A stretch of DNA of 64,000 nucleotides from Haemophilus parainfluenzae. GTDB lineage: Bacteria; Pseudomonadota; Gammaproteobacteria; Enterobacterales; Pasteurellaceae. The position numbers and the translations under genes are program-made. The notes below the pieces were generated by a model that saw nothing but the letters and a program-made list of their open reading frames with translations, did no database searches and had not been told where the DNA came from. The DNA is taken from NCBI RefSeq assembly GCF_014931395.1, contig NZ_CP063120.1, forward strand, positions 1,967,501 to 2,031,500, given 5' to 3'. The stretch's first letter is position 1. Each line of letters opens with the position of its first letter. Shown here piece after piece: positions 1 through 8,435 of the stretch.

Positions 1-509
1 AAGAAGCCCTTGATTTTATCTCTGGTCACTTTGAAACGCACGAACCGTTACCAGAAGAAAAATTAAATCAACTTCTCAAAGCGAAAAACTACCAAGCAGC
101 GATGTTTGTTTTACGTCAGCTTGAATTTGGCTTGTTTGATTTTACCCTTCATCATACTTTTGAAGTGGGTAAAGCTAACCAAGTACTTGATACCTTAAAA
201 GCAGTGAAAGATAAAGTTGCCGTGATTAAAGGTGTTGAATGGGCAAGAGCACCACATAGCTTTAGCCATATTTTTGCGGGCGGTTATGCGGCCGGTTATT
301 ACAGCTATTTATGGGCTGAAGTGCTATCTGCTGATGCCTTCTCTCGTTTTGAAGAAGAAGGAATTTTCAATCCAGTTACGGGTAAATCCTTCTTGGATGA
401 AATTCTCACTCGCGGCGGCTCTGAAGAGCCAATGGTCTTATTCAAACGCTTCCGTGGACGTGAACCTCAATTAGACGCATTACTTCGTCATAAAGGCATT
501 GCGAACTAA
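1..509 (+). CDS. prlC: Oligopeptidase A, C-terminal part (partial)
   Basis: This is the 3' end of a gene that enters from the left edge; the open frame runs from base 3 to the TAA at 507-509. The peptide contains the segment FSHIFAGGYAAGYYSYLW followed by AEVLSADAF, the characteristic C-terminal region of M3-family thimet-type oligopeptidases such as PrlC/OpdA. The zinc-binding HExxH motif lies upstream, outside the window. The family degrades short cytoplasmic peptides, including cleaved signal peptides. An inverted repeat followed by a T-run lies just after the stop. The family call is firm; only the N-terminal part is missing. Confidence 0.93.
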   Translation, partial: EALDFISGHFETHEPLPEEKLNQLLKAKNYQAAMFVLRQLEFGLFDFTLHHTFEVGKANQVLDTLKAVKDKVAVIKGVEWARAPHSFSHIFAGGYAAGYYSYLWAEVLSADAFSRFEEEGIFNPVTGKSFLDEILTRGGSEEPMVLFKRFRGREPQLDALLRHKGIAN

Positions 510-516
510 TAACTAA

Positions 517-550
517 AAAAAGAGCGGTCAAATTTTTGACCGTTTTTTAT
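517..550 (+). terminator. Rho-independent terminator after prlC
   Basis: CGGTCAAA (525-532) pairs with TTTGACCG (535-542) and is followed by six T. The arm resembles part of an uptake word (GCGGTCAAA). Confidence 0.75.
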
Positions 551-570
551 CTTCCAATATGCAGAAAATA

Positions 571-603
571 AAAAAGCCCTCGGTAATCCGAAGGCTTTTA
601 TTT
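571..603 (-). terminator. Terminator of rpsO
   Basis: AAAAGCC..CGG and CCG..GGCTTTT form a stem around TAAT (about 572-599). Read on the minus strand it follows rpsO within 20 bases and ends in a T-run. Confidence 0.75.
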
Positions 604-621
604 TTACTATCGTAATAAAAA

Positions 622-891
622 TTAGCGACGTAAACCTAAACGAGCGATAGTGCTTTGGTATAAAGCAAGATCAGTACGTTTTAAGTAGTCTAAAAGTTTA
701 CGACGACGAGAAACCATACGTAATAAACCACGACGACCATGGTGGTCTTTTTTGTGCTCAGCGAAGTGAGCTTGTAAGTGGTTGATTTGTGCAGTTAATA
801 ATGCGATTTGAACTTCAGAAGAACCAGTATCTTTCGCATCGCGACCAAATTCAGCAACGATAGCTGCTTTTTTTTCAGTACTTAGAGACAT
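622..891 (-). CDS. rpsO: 30S ribosomal protein S15
   Basis: The 89-residue product has the standard S15 length. It shows the conserved segments [40 protein letters not shown] and the C-terminal IARLGLRR. S15 binds 16S rRNA helices 20-22 and organises the central domain of the small subunit. AGGAG lies at the correct distance before the ATG. The gene stands alone between prlC and the molybdate cluster, with its own terminator. Many S15 genes are autoregulated through a leader structure; I did not resolve one in the roughly 130-base leader here. Confidence 0.98.
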   Translation of the reverse strand: MSLSTEKKAAIVAEFGRDAKDTGSSEVQIALLTAQINHLQAHFAEHKKDHHGRRGLLRMVSRRRKLLDYLKRTDLALYQSTIARLGLRR

Positions 892-1023
892 TTTTTACTC
901 CTAAAAGGTAGTGTTATTAATACATCATTCGCCGATCTCTAACTCAGCGATGACAAGGAGCCTGAATTTTAACGATTGAAGCCAATAAAAGCAAGGAATT
1001 ATTGTACTGTTCCTCTTAAATGT

Positions 1024-1740
1024 TTAATCACTTTTAAATCCGTTCTTACGAATAATGTCTTGCGCATACTCGCTCAATAAAAATTGATAAAATCGTTGCG
1101 TCAATTCGGCATCATTCAGCATAGCAAGGACATACTCTGCTCGAATATTGTATTTGGATGGTAGTACATGACAAAGCATTCCCTCATTTTCTAATCTTGT
1201 CTGGTAATGCGCATAGCCTAACATCATATCCGCATAATCATTTTTCAAGAGATAATGCGCAGCCATTTCACCTGGCGGTATGACAACTTGATTTTCTGTT
1301 CCACCAACCAATTTCAATGCTTTCGATTTTAACCTTTTACCTTGTTCGGGATAATCTTTTTCAATGAGGTCAAAAAGCTGCCAAGTATAATCACCACAAG
1401 GATCACAAATTGGCGTTGACGTGGCTAATCGATATTGATCATCCAAAAGTAGCTCAAGGGTATCTCGTTGAAATTCTGGCTTATTCTTTGTTGTCAGCAT
1501 AAGTTGATTATAAGTTAGCACCTGCTGCTGAAAAACTCGACTCCCTAGTGCCGATACATTTTCTGAATTCGCACTAATAAAAAGATCAGCTAACGCCCCT
1601 TGCATTATACGCGTTTTCAACAAACCAGCGGGACCAAATACGCATTCAATTTCCACGCCATTACGTTGCTTAAATGCTCGAGCAAGCTCCAATAAGGCAT
1701 ATCGAAAGCTTCCAGCGCTATAAATTGCGAGTTTATTCAT
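1024..1740 (-). CDS. ModA/WtpA-like substrate-binding protein lacking a signal peptide
   Basis: This 238-residue protein starts directly at the first beta-strand of a periplasmic-binding-protein fold (KLAIYSAGSFRYALLELARAF), corresponding to the strand that follows the signal peptide in the ModA-like protein at 6.9-7.6 kb. No hydrophobic leader is present, so it should stay in the cytoplasm. It contains the family-like stretches ADLFISANSENV and CDPCGDYTWQLF, with two close cysteines. Its start overlaps the end of molC by 8 bases, so it is translationally coupled and is the last gene of molA-molB-molC-this gene. A comparable gene follows molBCA in H. influenzae. Its function is unknown; cytosolic oxyanion binding or transporter feedback is possible. 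Confidence 0.75.
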   Translation of the reverse strand: MNKLAIYSAGSFRYALLELARAFKQRNGVEIECVFGPAGLLKTRIMQGALADLFISANSENVSALGSRVFQQQVLTYNQLMLTTKNKPEFQRDTLELLLDDQYRLATSTPICDPCGDYTWQLFDLIEKDYPEQGKRLKSKALKLVGGTENQVVIPPGEMAAHYLLKNDYADMMLGYAHYQTRLENEGMLCHVLPSKYNIRAEYVLAMLNDAELTQRFYQFLLSEYAQDIIRKNGFKSD

Positions 1741-2509
1741 CTCTTTTTCCTTCTAACAACACCTCATAAACCGGCACGAAATGGCTAAACTGTTGCTGCT
1801 GATATTGTGATCGTTCAACAATCATCGGTAAATGAAAAAGTGCGGTCAGATTTTCAGAGGTTAATATCTCATCCGTTTGCCCAAAGCGAATAAAATTTCG
1901 ATTGATTAAAAGTGTTTTATTCGCAATCGCTTGCGCATGATTAGGTTGATGCGTGGTGAAAATAATTCCTAAGCCATGCTTTTTCGCTAATTGTCTTAAA
2001 AGTGATAACACCGCATCTTGGTTGGCTAAATCAAGCGCGGAAGTAGGTTCATCCAACAGCATTAAACGGCATTCAGATGCAATGGCGCGCGCAATCAAGA
2101 TCAACTGGCGTTGTCCTCCTGAAAGTGAAGCAAAATCTTGCTCTGCTAAATGCTGCAACTGTAAATCAGCTAACGCTTGTAACGCCACTTCAATATCTTG
2201 TGGTTTAGGCTTACTAAAGGTGGCAATATGGTTTGAACGCCCCATTAGCACAATATCCAATACCGAATAGGCAAAAGGTGCACTGAAAAATTGCGGGACA
2301 AAACCTATCGAATCATTCAGCTGAATATTGCCTTGTAAGGGGCGATGAATGCCAAGTAACAGATCTAACAAGGTACTTTTGCCACAACCATTTTGTCCTA
2401 AAATCGCGAGAATCTCTCCTGCCTGTAAAGCAAAATTGAGATATTGAAAAAGCAGGTTGTTTTTTTCATAAGCAAATGCAAGATCATTTACTTTAATTAA
2501 ATCAGTCAC
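1733..2509 (-). CDS. molC: Molybdate/tungstate ABC transporter ATP-binding protein MolC
   Basis: This is the cytoplasmic ATPase of a type II (BtuCD-like) importer. It has Walker A GQNGCGKST, signature LSGGQRQL and Walker B LMLLDEPTSALD followed by the H-loop TTHQ. I place the start at the GTG at 2509, giving 258 residues. It has GGAG six bases upstream, and the N-terminus then aligns with what I recall of H. influenzae MolC (HI1470). An ATG at 2521 in frame has a weaker ribosome site. The gene overlaps molB by 8 bases and the binding-protein paralogue downstream by 8 bases, so it is a tightly coupled operon. Confidence 0.88.
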   Translation of the reverse strand: MTDLIKVNDLAFAYEKNNLLFQYLNFALQAGEILAILGQNGCGKSTLLDLLLGIHRPLQGNIQLNDSIGFVPQFFSAPFAYSVLDIVLMGRSNHIATFSKPKPQDIEVALQALADLQLQHLAEQDFASLSGGQRQLILIARAIASECRLMLLDEPTSALDLANQDAVLSLLRQLAKKHGLGIIFTTHQPNHAQAIANKTLLINRNFIRFGQTDEILTSENLTALFHLPMIVERSQYQQQQFSHFVPVYEVLLEGKRDE

Positions 2510-3515
2510 GCATCGCTCCATTTCGTTTCAAACGATAAACCAAGATGCCAAATAAAGGCGCGCCAATAAGTGCGGTTAAAATACTGATCGGAATTTCATT
2601 GTCAGTCAATGCTCGAGCCGCATTGTCCACCCACAGCATATAAATCGCCCCCACTAGCATCGTACAAGGCAATAAACGTTGGTGATTAGCACCAACCAAC
2701 ATGCGACTAATATGTGGAATGATCAAACCAACCCAGCCGATACTGCCGCTAATAGCCACCTGACAAGCAACTAAGGTTCCGCTAAGGGCAATCACCAACC
2801 AGCGTAATCGTCCGACTTTTACCCCTAACGCTTTCGCTTCTTTATCCTCTAAAGAAAGCAAATTTAAACGCCAGCTCAGTTTCAGCAACAATGTTGAACA
2901 ACACACAAAAGGCACGAAGAAAAACAGCCATTTTTCCGTATTAGCCGTGGCGAAGCTGCCCATCAACCAAAACACAATACTTGGTAATTTTTCTTCGGTA
3001 TCAGAAACGTACTGCAACAGGCTCACTAATGCAGAAAACAGCCCGCTCAAAATCATCCCGATTAAAATCAGCATCAGCAAACTTCTTCGGTCAAACTTTA
3101 CGCTAAATAAAAAAACGAGCACTAGCGTACTTAAACCGAAAAAAATCGTACTGGCAAATAAGCCATACAGACTCAAACTAAAAAAGATGGCTAGTGTGCC
3201 GCCAAACGCAGAACCAGAGGTCACGCCAATAATATGCGGATCCACCAACGGATTACGAAAAATACCCTGCAATGCCGCGCCACTTAAGGCTAATCCAGCC
3301 CCCACACAAAGAGCAGATAAAATACGCGGTAAACGAACTTGGAAAATAACCTGCTGATGGATTGGGTCAATAGGAAGTGCGGTCAATTTTGCCGTTAAAA
3401 TTTGCAAAATCTGCTCTAAGGATAAAGCATAACGCCCGATTCCTAAAGAAATCAGGGCGCTAGCAACCAAGACAATGAGCAATAAGCCCATCAATTTGGA
3501 ATGTTTATTTACCAT
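2502..3515 (-). CDS. molB: Molybdate/tungstate ABC transporter permease MolB
   Basis: This 337-residue permease of the FecCD/BtuC family has about ten hydrophobic helices. Family segments include VRLPRILSALCVGAGLALSGAA, the GIFRNPLVDPHIIGVTSG loop and the late GWVGLIIPHISRMLVG. Together with MolC it matches the H. influenzae MolB2C2 importer, a well-studied low-affinity molybdate/tungstate transporter whose fold resembles vitamin B12 and iron-siderophore importers. Its start overlaps the end of molA by 11 bases. The substrate is inferred from synteny with molA and from the ModE-like box upstream of molA. Confidence 0.9.
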   Translation of the reverse strand: MVNKHSKLMGLLLIVLVASALISLGIGRYALSLEQILQILTAKLTALPIDPIHQQVIFQVRLPRILSALCVGAGLALSGAALQGIFRNPLVDPHIIGVTSGSAFGGTLAIFFSLSLYGLFASTIFFGLSTLVLVFLFSVKFDRRSLLMLILIGMILSGLFSALVSLLQYVSDTEEKLPSIVFWLMGSFATANTEKWLFFFVPFVCCSTLLLKLSWRLNLLSLEDKEAKALGVKVGRLRWLVIALSGTLVACQVAISGSIGWVGLIIPHISRMLVGANHQRLLPCTMLVGAIYMLWVDNAARALTDNEIPISILTALIGAPLFGILVYRLKRNGAMRD

Positions 3516-4545
3516 TGTTATACGGCTGACGATAGAATTTCAAATAGTAGTCATTCACCATTTTATCTAAATCGATATCTTGGAATTTTTGCGGATATAG
3601 CGATTTTGCTAACCAAACTTCGCCTAATGCTAAGGCTTCCGGCATCGGATAACCCCAAGCTTTCGCGTATTCCGGCATTAAAAATACTTGGTTATTTTTC
3701 ACTGCATCAATATTAGCCCAAGCCGCATCTTCTTTAATTTGTGATACCACTTTAGGATAACGATCCTGCACCAAAATCACTGCTGGATTCCACTCAAGCA
3801 CATTTTCCATGGAAACCTGTTTAAAACCTTTCACCGTTGCCGCTGCGACATTATACGCGCCAGCATGTTCTAACATTAAACCAGTATATTTACCCGAACC
3901 ATAGGTATTTAAATCTGGGTTAGCCATATAGGTGCGCACTCGTTTCTCCGCAGGAATGTCTCCCAAACGTTCCGCCAACATTTTACGATTCGCAAATGCG
4001 GCTTTAACTAATTCTTTGCCTTGTTGTTCTTTTTCAAACACTTGAGCAATCAACTCAATACCTTGAGTTAAGCCTTCATTATAGGCTTTATCTTCATCAG
4101 CTAAGGTTGGATTAAGTTTATCTTTATCACTGCCAGTTCGTAGCGAAATAGCAATCACTGGAATACCGGTATCCGCAATTTGTTTAATCATTTCCGGTGG
4201 TGCATAGTTGGTAACAAATACCACATCCGGTTTTAATTCCAACAAGCTTTCAATATTGACTGAATTTAAATCTCCCGGCATGGCCATTTTTTCTAATTCT
4301 GGCGCTAAACGCACATAATTTTGCCCCAGTTGTTTTTTCCAATTTGATAACACCCCAACAATTTGTTTGGTGGCATCTAATTGCACGGCAATATTGAGGG
4401 TTTGATGCTGTAATACCACAGCACGTTGAATATGATCGGGAATCGTCACTTGACGATCTAATTGGTCAGTAACAATACGATCAGCCAACGCCGATGTAGA
4501 AAAAATGCCGAACAAAGCAGCAACAAACAAGCGGTTAAATTTCAT
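3505..4545 (-). CDS. molA: Periplasmic molybdate/tungstate-binding protein MolA
   Basis: The 346-residue protein has a clear signal peptide (MKFNRLFVAALFGIFSTSALA). It then shows the BtuF/FepB-type fold, with RIVTDQLDRQVTIPDHIQRAVVL at the start and LKPDVVFVTNY and WNPAVILVQDRYP as paired lobes. MolA of H. influenzae (HI1472) is the known representative that delivers molybdate or tungstate to MolBC despite its siderophore-binder fold. It is the first gene of the operon molA-molB-molC-paralogue. A ModE-like box overlapping a TATAAT lies 30-53 bases upstream. This is one of two binding proteins of this fold in the island. Confidence 0.9.
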   Translation of the reverse strand: MKFNRLFVAALFGIFSTSALADRIVTDQLDRQVTIPDHIQRAVVLQHQTLNIAVQLDATKQIVGVLSNWKKQLGQNYVRLAPELEKMAMPGDLNSVNIESLLELKPDVVFVTNYAPPEMIKQIADTGIPVIAISLRTGSDKDKLNPTLADEDKAYNEGLTQGIELIAQVFEKEQQGKELVKAAFANRKMLAERLGDIPAEKRVRTYMANPDLNTYGSGKYTGLMLEHAGAYNVAAATVKGFKQVSMENVLEWNPAVILVQDRYPKVVSQIKEDAAWANIDAVKNNQVFLMPEYAKAWGYPMPEALALGEVWLAKSLYPQKFQDIDLDKMVNDYYLKFYRQPYNNGK

Positions 4546-4574
4546 AAGTTATCCTTAAAATGAAAATGGAGTTA

Positions 4575-4598
4575 AATTATACAATAAAATATATAGCG
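4575..4598 (-). promoter_or_regulatory. ModE-like operator in the molA promoter
   Basis: On the minus strand it reads CGCTATATA-N6-TGTATAATT, matching the 9-6-9 layout of the E. coli modA operator (CGTTATATT-N6-TACATAACG, from memory). It covers a candidate -10 TATAAT (minus strand 4581-4576), so binding would block transcription. Similarity was judged by eye. Confidence 0.6.
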
Positions 4599-4634
4599 AG
4601 ATATGCAAAACAATTGATGATCTAAACAAAACAA

Positions 4635-5480
4635 CTATGCTTTGCTAATCACCACCTTAATATCCTCTGGTGCCGCATAATAAGGCGCAGAGGTAATAAA
4701 CAAATTAATGCCTAACTTGGCATAATCTGCCACATTATTTTTATTCACCCCACCTGCAACAGAAAGCGTAATATTTCTACTTTGTGCTTTGATGAGATCT
4801 AAAGCCGCTTTCACATCTTCAACTGACCATTTATCTAACTGAATAATATCGGGAAAGGCACTAATCATTTGTTCAAATTGTGCAAAATTGTCTGCTTCAA
4901 GGGTGACCTTATTTTCTGGCGCTTCACGCTTCAAGGTTTCTACAATATGCGTCCAGTTATTCGGTTCAGCCAATAAATTACGATGGTTAGTGAAAACCAG
5001 TAAGGTTTCACTCACCCCTTGACGATGAATATGCCCGCCTGCAGCCAGCACTGCATTGGTCGCCAGTTTACGGGTATTTGGGATACTTTTACGGGTACAC
5101 GCCACCACCGCATGCGGGTTAATGGCTTTGGCATTAGCAATCATCTCCGCCGTGTATTGCGCTACGCCACAAGACCATTCCAATACAAGCTGCACCACCT
5201 TCCATGCCTGCTGTAATTTGTCCGCAGAATCGACCGCACTTAGCAATAAAGCCCCCGCCTCAACAGATTCCCCTTCATTCACATAAACCTGAGGCGTAAT
5301 GCCTAATTTTTTCAGTAATCGTTCTGCCACTGAAATCCCCGCCACTACACCGGCATTTTTACGTTTGAATTCAATTTTTGCAGGGACTTTCTCCAGCCCC
5401 AACGCATGCGTGGTTAAGTCACCGCGATAAATATCTTCCAATAAAAAATCATCGAGTTCTTTGTCTGAAAAATAAATCAT
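4635..5480 (-). CDS. modD: ModD-type phosphoribosyltransferase-like protein
   Basis: This 281-residue protein belongs to the quinolinate phosphoribosyltransferase (NadC) fold family. Visible family features are the N-terminal [15 protein letters not shown], the central [27 protein letters not shown], and LEADNFAQF and IQLDKW in the barrel. ModD members sit at the end of molybdenum transport operons and their reaction is not established. Here it is the last gene after the ModA-, ModB- and ModC-like genes, with only 9 bases separating it from the ATPase gene. NadC is the alternative, but the operon context and sequence favour ModD. No gene of NAD synthesis is nearby. Confidence 0.85.
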   Translation of the reverse strand: MIYFSDKELDDFLLEDIYRGDLTTHALGLEKVPAKIEFKRKNAGVVAGISVAERLLKKLGITPQVYVNEGESVEAGALLLSAVDSADKLQQAWKVVQLVLEWSCGVAQYTAEMIANAKAINPHAVVACTRKSIPNTRKLATNAVLAAGGHIHRQGVSETLLVFTNHRNLLAEPNNWTHIVETLKREAPENKVTLEADNFAQFEQMISAFPDIIQLDKWSVEDVKAALDLIKAQSRNITLSVAGGVNKNNVADYAKLGINLFITSAPYYAAPEDIKVVISKA

Positions 5481-5489
5481 AGTTTATCC

Positions 5490-6089
5490 TTAAATTAATC
5501 GCCCTAAATGTAAATGAATTTGTCTATCAGCTAGAAAATCAGCTTCTTTAGGTTCGTGGGTCACTAATAATGTGGTGAGATTGAAGGCTTTGAGCAAGCT
5601 TTTTACGTTTTGCCAAATCTGTTGACGGGTTTGCCAATCCAATGATGAAAATGGCTCATCTAATAGCATCACATCCGGTGGATTGATTAGCGCTCGTGCC
5701 AATGCTGCGCGCTGTTGCTCACCGCCCGATAATTGATGCGGATAACGATCGATCAACGCTTCAATATTTAACTTCGCCAATAAATCACTTTGCTCCTGTC
5801 TCGTGCTCTCTGGTTTCGCTAAACTTAAGTTTCCCCCTACAGTTTTATGGGGGAAAAGATATAAACGTTGATTTAAATAACGACAACGTCTTTCCCAAGA
5901 GGCGAGGTTATCCCAAGCACATTGGTTAAAGGTAATACTGCCTTGATAATCCAAATAACCGGCAATGGCATTGAGAAGCGTAGTTTTTCCGCTGCCCGAC
6001 TGCCCAACAATCGCCACCGATTCACCGTTAGCAACCGTTAGGCTAATATCCTTTAAAATACCAACCTGTAAATATTGAATCTGTAACAT
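5490..6089 (-). CDS. ModC-like short ABC ATP-binding protein
   Basis: The 199-residue ATPase has Walker [10 protein letters not shown], signature LSGGEQQR, Walker [13 protein letters not shown] and H-loop VTHEP. It ends right after the nucleotide-binding domain, so it lacks the C-terminal molybdate-binding MOP/TOBE domain of classical ModC (about 350 residues). That C-terminal domain mediates feedback inhibition in classical ModC, so feedback by that route is absent. It lies 1 base from the permease gene and 9 bases from modD, within one operon. Confidence 0.82.
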   Translation of the reverse strand: MLQIQYLQVGILKDISLTVANGESVAIVGQSGSGKTTLLNAIAGYLDYQGSITFNQCAWDNLASWERRCRYLNQRLYLFPHKTVGGNLSLAKPESTRQEQSDLLAKLNIEALIDRYPHQLSGGEQQRAALARALINPPDVMLLDEPFSSLDWQTRQQIWQNVKSLLKAFNLTTLLVTHEPKEADFLADRQIHLHLGRLI

Positions 6090-6090
6090 C

Positions 6091-6888
6091 CTAAAGTTCC
6101 CGATTAAGCACGCGTAATAAAAAAAGCAAACAGGCTGAAATCATTAAAAGCCATAAGGCTGCCCCAATCGCAATTTCAAAATCACCGCTGGAAATATTAA
6201 GGTACACGGCCACCGGCAAGGTTTCTGTTTTAAAACGAGTGGCGCCAGCCAGCATTAAAGTCGCACCAAATTCACCAATGGCGCGAGCCCAGGCTAAAAT
6301 TGCGCCACACAGCAAAGGCTTCCAACACATAGGCAGCTCAACTTTAAGCAGGCTTTGCCAAGGTGTTAAACCTAAGTTATAGGCGGCAAGCCGATAACCA
6401 TCATCAAAATGACTGAAAACCCCGCGAGCATTACGCAACATAATTGAGGTGGCAATATAACTTTGCGCCACTACAATACCAATCGGGCTAAAAATCCAAC
6501 GACTAATCTCTGGAATCAGCGAACTCAGCCAACCTTGTGAACCGAACAACAAAAGTAAACTTAAACCCGTGACTAAGGGTGGCAAAACCATCGGTAAGTC
6601 CAGCACAGTATCAATGAGCTTTTGTAGCGGTAGGCGAATTTGACTCATCACCCAAGCGGCAGGTAATGCAATTAACAATGCAACAACTAGCGAAAAAAGC
6701 GAAGTCCCTAAAGAAAGCATTAAGGCAAAGTGCAGTTCATGATCAAACAACACCTGTTTGAAAAAATGCCAATTTAATTGCCCAATTAAAGCAAGCACCG
6801 TTCCCAATACCGTTAAAAATAATAACATTAAGGGGAGCAGTGCTAACTTTAAACTGAGGCTTTTATTTAACCGGTAAGAAGCCTTCAT
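6091..6888 (-). CDS. ModB-like type I ABC permease for molybdate/tungstate
   Basis: The 265-residue protein has about six membrane helices and the EAA loop of oxyanion permeases: [19 protein letters not shown] followed by [15 protein letters not shown]. This places it in the ModB/CysT/WtpB/TupB group. Its start lies inside the end of the upstream ModA-like gene (26-base overlap), so the two are translationally coupled. Substrate assignment rests on the adjacent ModA-like and ModD proteins and on the upstream ModE-like box. Tungstate is as likely as molybdate. Confidence 0.85.
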   Translation of the reverse strand: MKASYRLNKSLSLKLALLPLMLLFLTVLGTVLALIGQLNWHFFKQVLFDHELHFALMLSLGTSLFSLVVALLIALPAAWVMSQIRLPLQKLIDTVLDLPMVLPPLVTGLSLLLLFGSQGWLSSLIPEISRWIFSPIGIVVAQSYIATSIMLRNARGVFSHFDDGYRLAAYNLGLTPWQSLLKVELPMCWKPLLCGAILAWARAIGEFGATLMLAGATRFKTETLPVAVYLNISSGDFEIAIGAALWLLMISACLLFLLRVLNREL

Positions 6889-7597
6889 CGGTAAAATACT
6901 TCACACCTTCTGTATGGAAAAAATCAAATAGCTGTTTAGCTTCCGTTGGATGTGCCGAAGATGAAAGTAACGCTAAGGTGACTTTTTCTTGCGGTGTGCC
7001 TTGTGGGTTTGGCAAGATTTCCACTTTATCGCGTACTTTCCACGCACCAGAACGACCGACAACTGCCGCATCCACATCACCATTCAATAGATACATCATC
7101 AACTGTTTTACGGTAGCCGCTTTCACAACCACTTTTTCATTCAACGCCTGTTGATAACCCGATAGCTCAAAAATTTTCTCGGCCCCTTTACCTAACGCCA
7201 TTGCCTTGGCATCGCCAATTCCCAAACGTAAGTTACTTTCAGCAAGATCTTTAAAAGAATGAATATTCGTACTTTTATCTTTGCGTACCGCCATTACTGG
7301 AATGTGTAAAACCAGCGGTTCAACAGCTTTAACTTGATTGTCTTGAGCCAATTTCTCGACATAATCTGCCGAACCGGATAAAAATAAGTCGCCGGTTTTT
7401 ACTTGGTTATAACGTGCCAAAATTTGACCTGAACCGCCATATTCCACAGTGACCTTATTGCCCGTATTTTGCTCAAATTGTTTTACAATTTTCTCTACCG
7501 GCTCTTTTAAACCCGCACCAGCATAAAGATAAAGATCAGCAGCTTGGCTGGAGAGTGTGATCGCCATTAAGGTGGCTAAAGTGGCTAATTTTTTCAT
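6863..7597 (-). CDS. ModA-like periplasmic molybdate/tungstate-binding protein
   Basis: The 244-residue protein carries a signal peptide (MKKLATLATLMAITLSSQAA). The mature part starts DLYLYAGAGLKEPVEKIVKQFEQNTG and contains YGGSGQILARYNQVKTGDLFLSGSADYV and DVDAAVVGRSGAW, matching the ModA family (the serine-containing strand loops that bind the oxyanion). It heads the operon ModA-like, ModB-like, ModC-like, ModD. A second ModA-fold protein without a leader lies at 1.0-1.7 kb. Expression is probably controlled by the ModE-like box 40-63 bases before the start. Confidence 0.88.
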   Translation of the reverse strand: MKKLATLATLMAITLSSQAADLYLYAGAGLKEPVEKIVKQFEQNTGNKVTVEYGGSGQILARYNQVKTGDLFLSGSADYVEKLAQDNQVKAVEPLVLHIPVMAVRKDKSTNIHSFKDLAESNLRLGIGDAKAMALGKGAEKIFELSGYQQALNEKVVVKAATVKQLMMYLLNGDVDAAVVGRSGAWKVRDKVEILPNPQGTPQEKVTLALLSSSAHPTEAKQLFDFFHTEGVKYFTDEGFLPVK

Positions 7598-7623
7598 TTA
7601 AACTCCTTATTTGAATCGAATGG

Positions 7624-7660
7624 AATATAGCATAATCTTTATATAAGTTAAATTATAACG
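7624..7660 (-). promoter_or_regulatory. Promoter and ModE-like operator of the ModA-like operon
   Basis: The box at 7637-7660 reads CGTTATAAT-N6-TATATAAAG on the minus strand, again in the 9-6-9 layout. It overlaps the -35 element of a candidate promoter, TTAACT (7651-7646), 16 bases, TATATT (7629-7624). Of the four boxes in this island this is among the closest to the ModE consensus. Confidence 0.62.
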
Positions 7661-7685
7661 GATTTATGCAAACCAATTTATCTTT

Positions 7686-8435
7686 TTATAAATTGAGATG
7701 TTTTTGCAATTCCTGAACTGAAGTGCGGTAAATTTTGGCGAGGTTTTCAAAGGTCATCAGTTCACTTTTTTCACCTTGCTGGAAGCCAAATTCTTGATCG
7801 AGCATCGCAATATTTTCAGCTAAATAGACCGCTTGTTGTGGATTGTGAGTCGTAATCAGTAAGGCGATATTTTGATGTTGTAACTGTTTAATTTTTTCCA
7901 ACACCCGAATTTGGTTACCGAAATCAAGACTGGCTGTTGGTTCGTCCATAATCAACAATTTCGCCTGTTGTGCAATGGCTCGAGCGATGAGTACGAGTTG
8001 TTTTTCGCCACCACTGAGTTCATGATAATAGCGTTTAGCAAGATGGGAAATTTGTAATTCCGCTAAAGCCGCAAGGGCAAGATCTTTATCTTCGGCTCTT
8101 GGGGGTTGATACCATTTTAGATATGCAGATCGCCCCATCAACACCATATCTTGCACCAGAAAAGGAAAAAGTTGCGCGTGTGCTTGCGGCACATAAGCAA
8201 TTTCGCGAGCTAATTCGGCGGCAGAATATGTGGCAAGCGGTCGATTTTGAAAGAGAATTAGCCCATTGAGTGCAGGTTGCAACCCAAGCAAAGTTTTTAA
8301 GAAAGTGCTTTTCCCTGCCCCATTGGCGCCAAGCAAACAGCAAATTTGCTGAGGTTTTAATGCAAAATTGATCTTGTCTAACAGAGGTTTATTGCCATAA
8401 CCAATCGTCAGTTGTTGCGTTTCAATTAAATTCAT
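7686..8435 (-). CDS. ABC ATP-binding protein, FecE/BtuD type
   Basis: The 249-residue ATPase (start MNLIETQQLTIGYGNK) has Walker A GANGAGKST, signature LSGGEKQL, Walker B LLIMDEPTASLD and H-loop TTHNP. I chose the ATG at 8435 because it overlaps the permease stop as ATGA and has GAGAGG upstream; a longer frame to 8480 exists. With the permease and binding protein upstream it forms a second BtuCD-type importer. It is related in fold to MolC but is a separate operon. Its substrate is inferred, not shown: iron-siderophore, cobalamin, haem or a molybdate chelate are all possible for this family. Confidence 0.85.
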   Translation of the reverse strand: MNLIETQQLTIGYGNKPLLDKINFALKPQQICCLLGANGAGKSTFLKTLLGLQPALNGLILFQNRPLATYSAAELAREIAYVPQAHAQLFPFLVQDMVLMGRSAYLKWYQPPRAEDKDLALAALAELQISHLAKRYYHELSGGEKQLVLIARAIAQQAKLLIMDEPTASLDFGNQIRVLEKIKQLQHQNIALLITTHNPQQAVYLAENIAMLDQEFGFQQGEKSELMTFENLAKIYRTSVQELQKHLNL

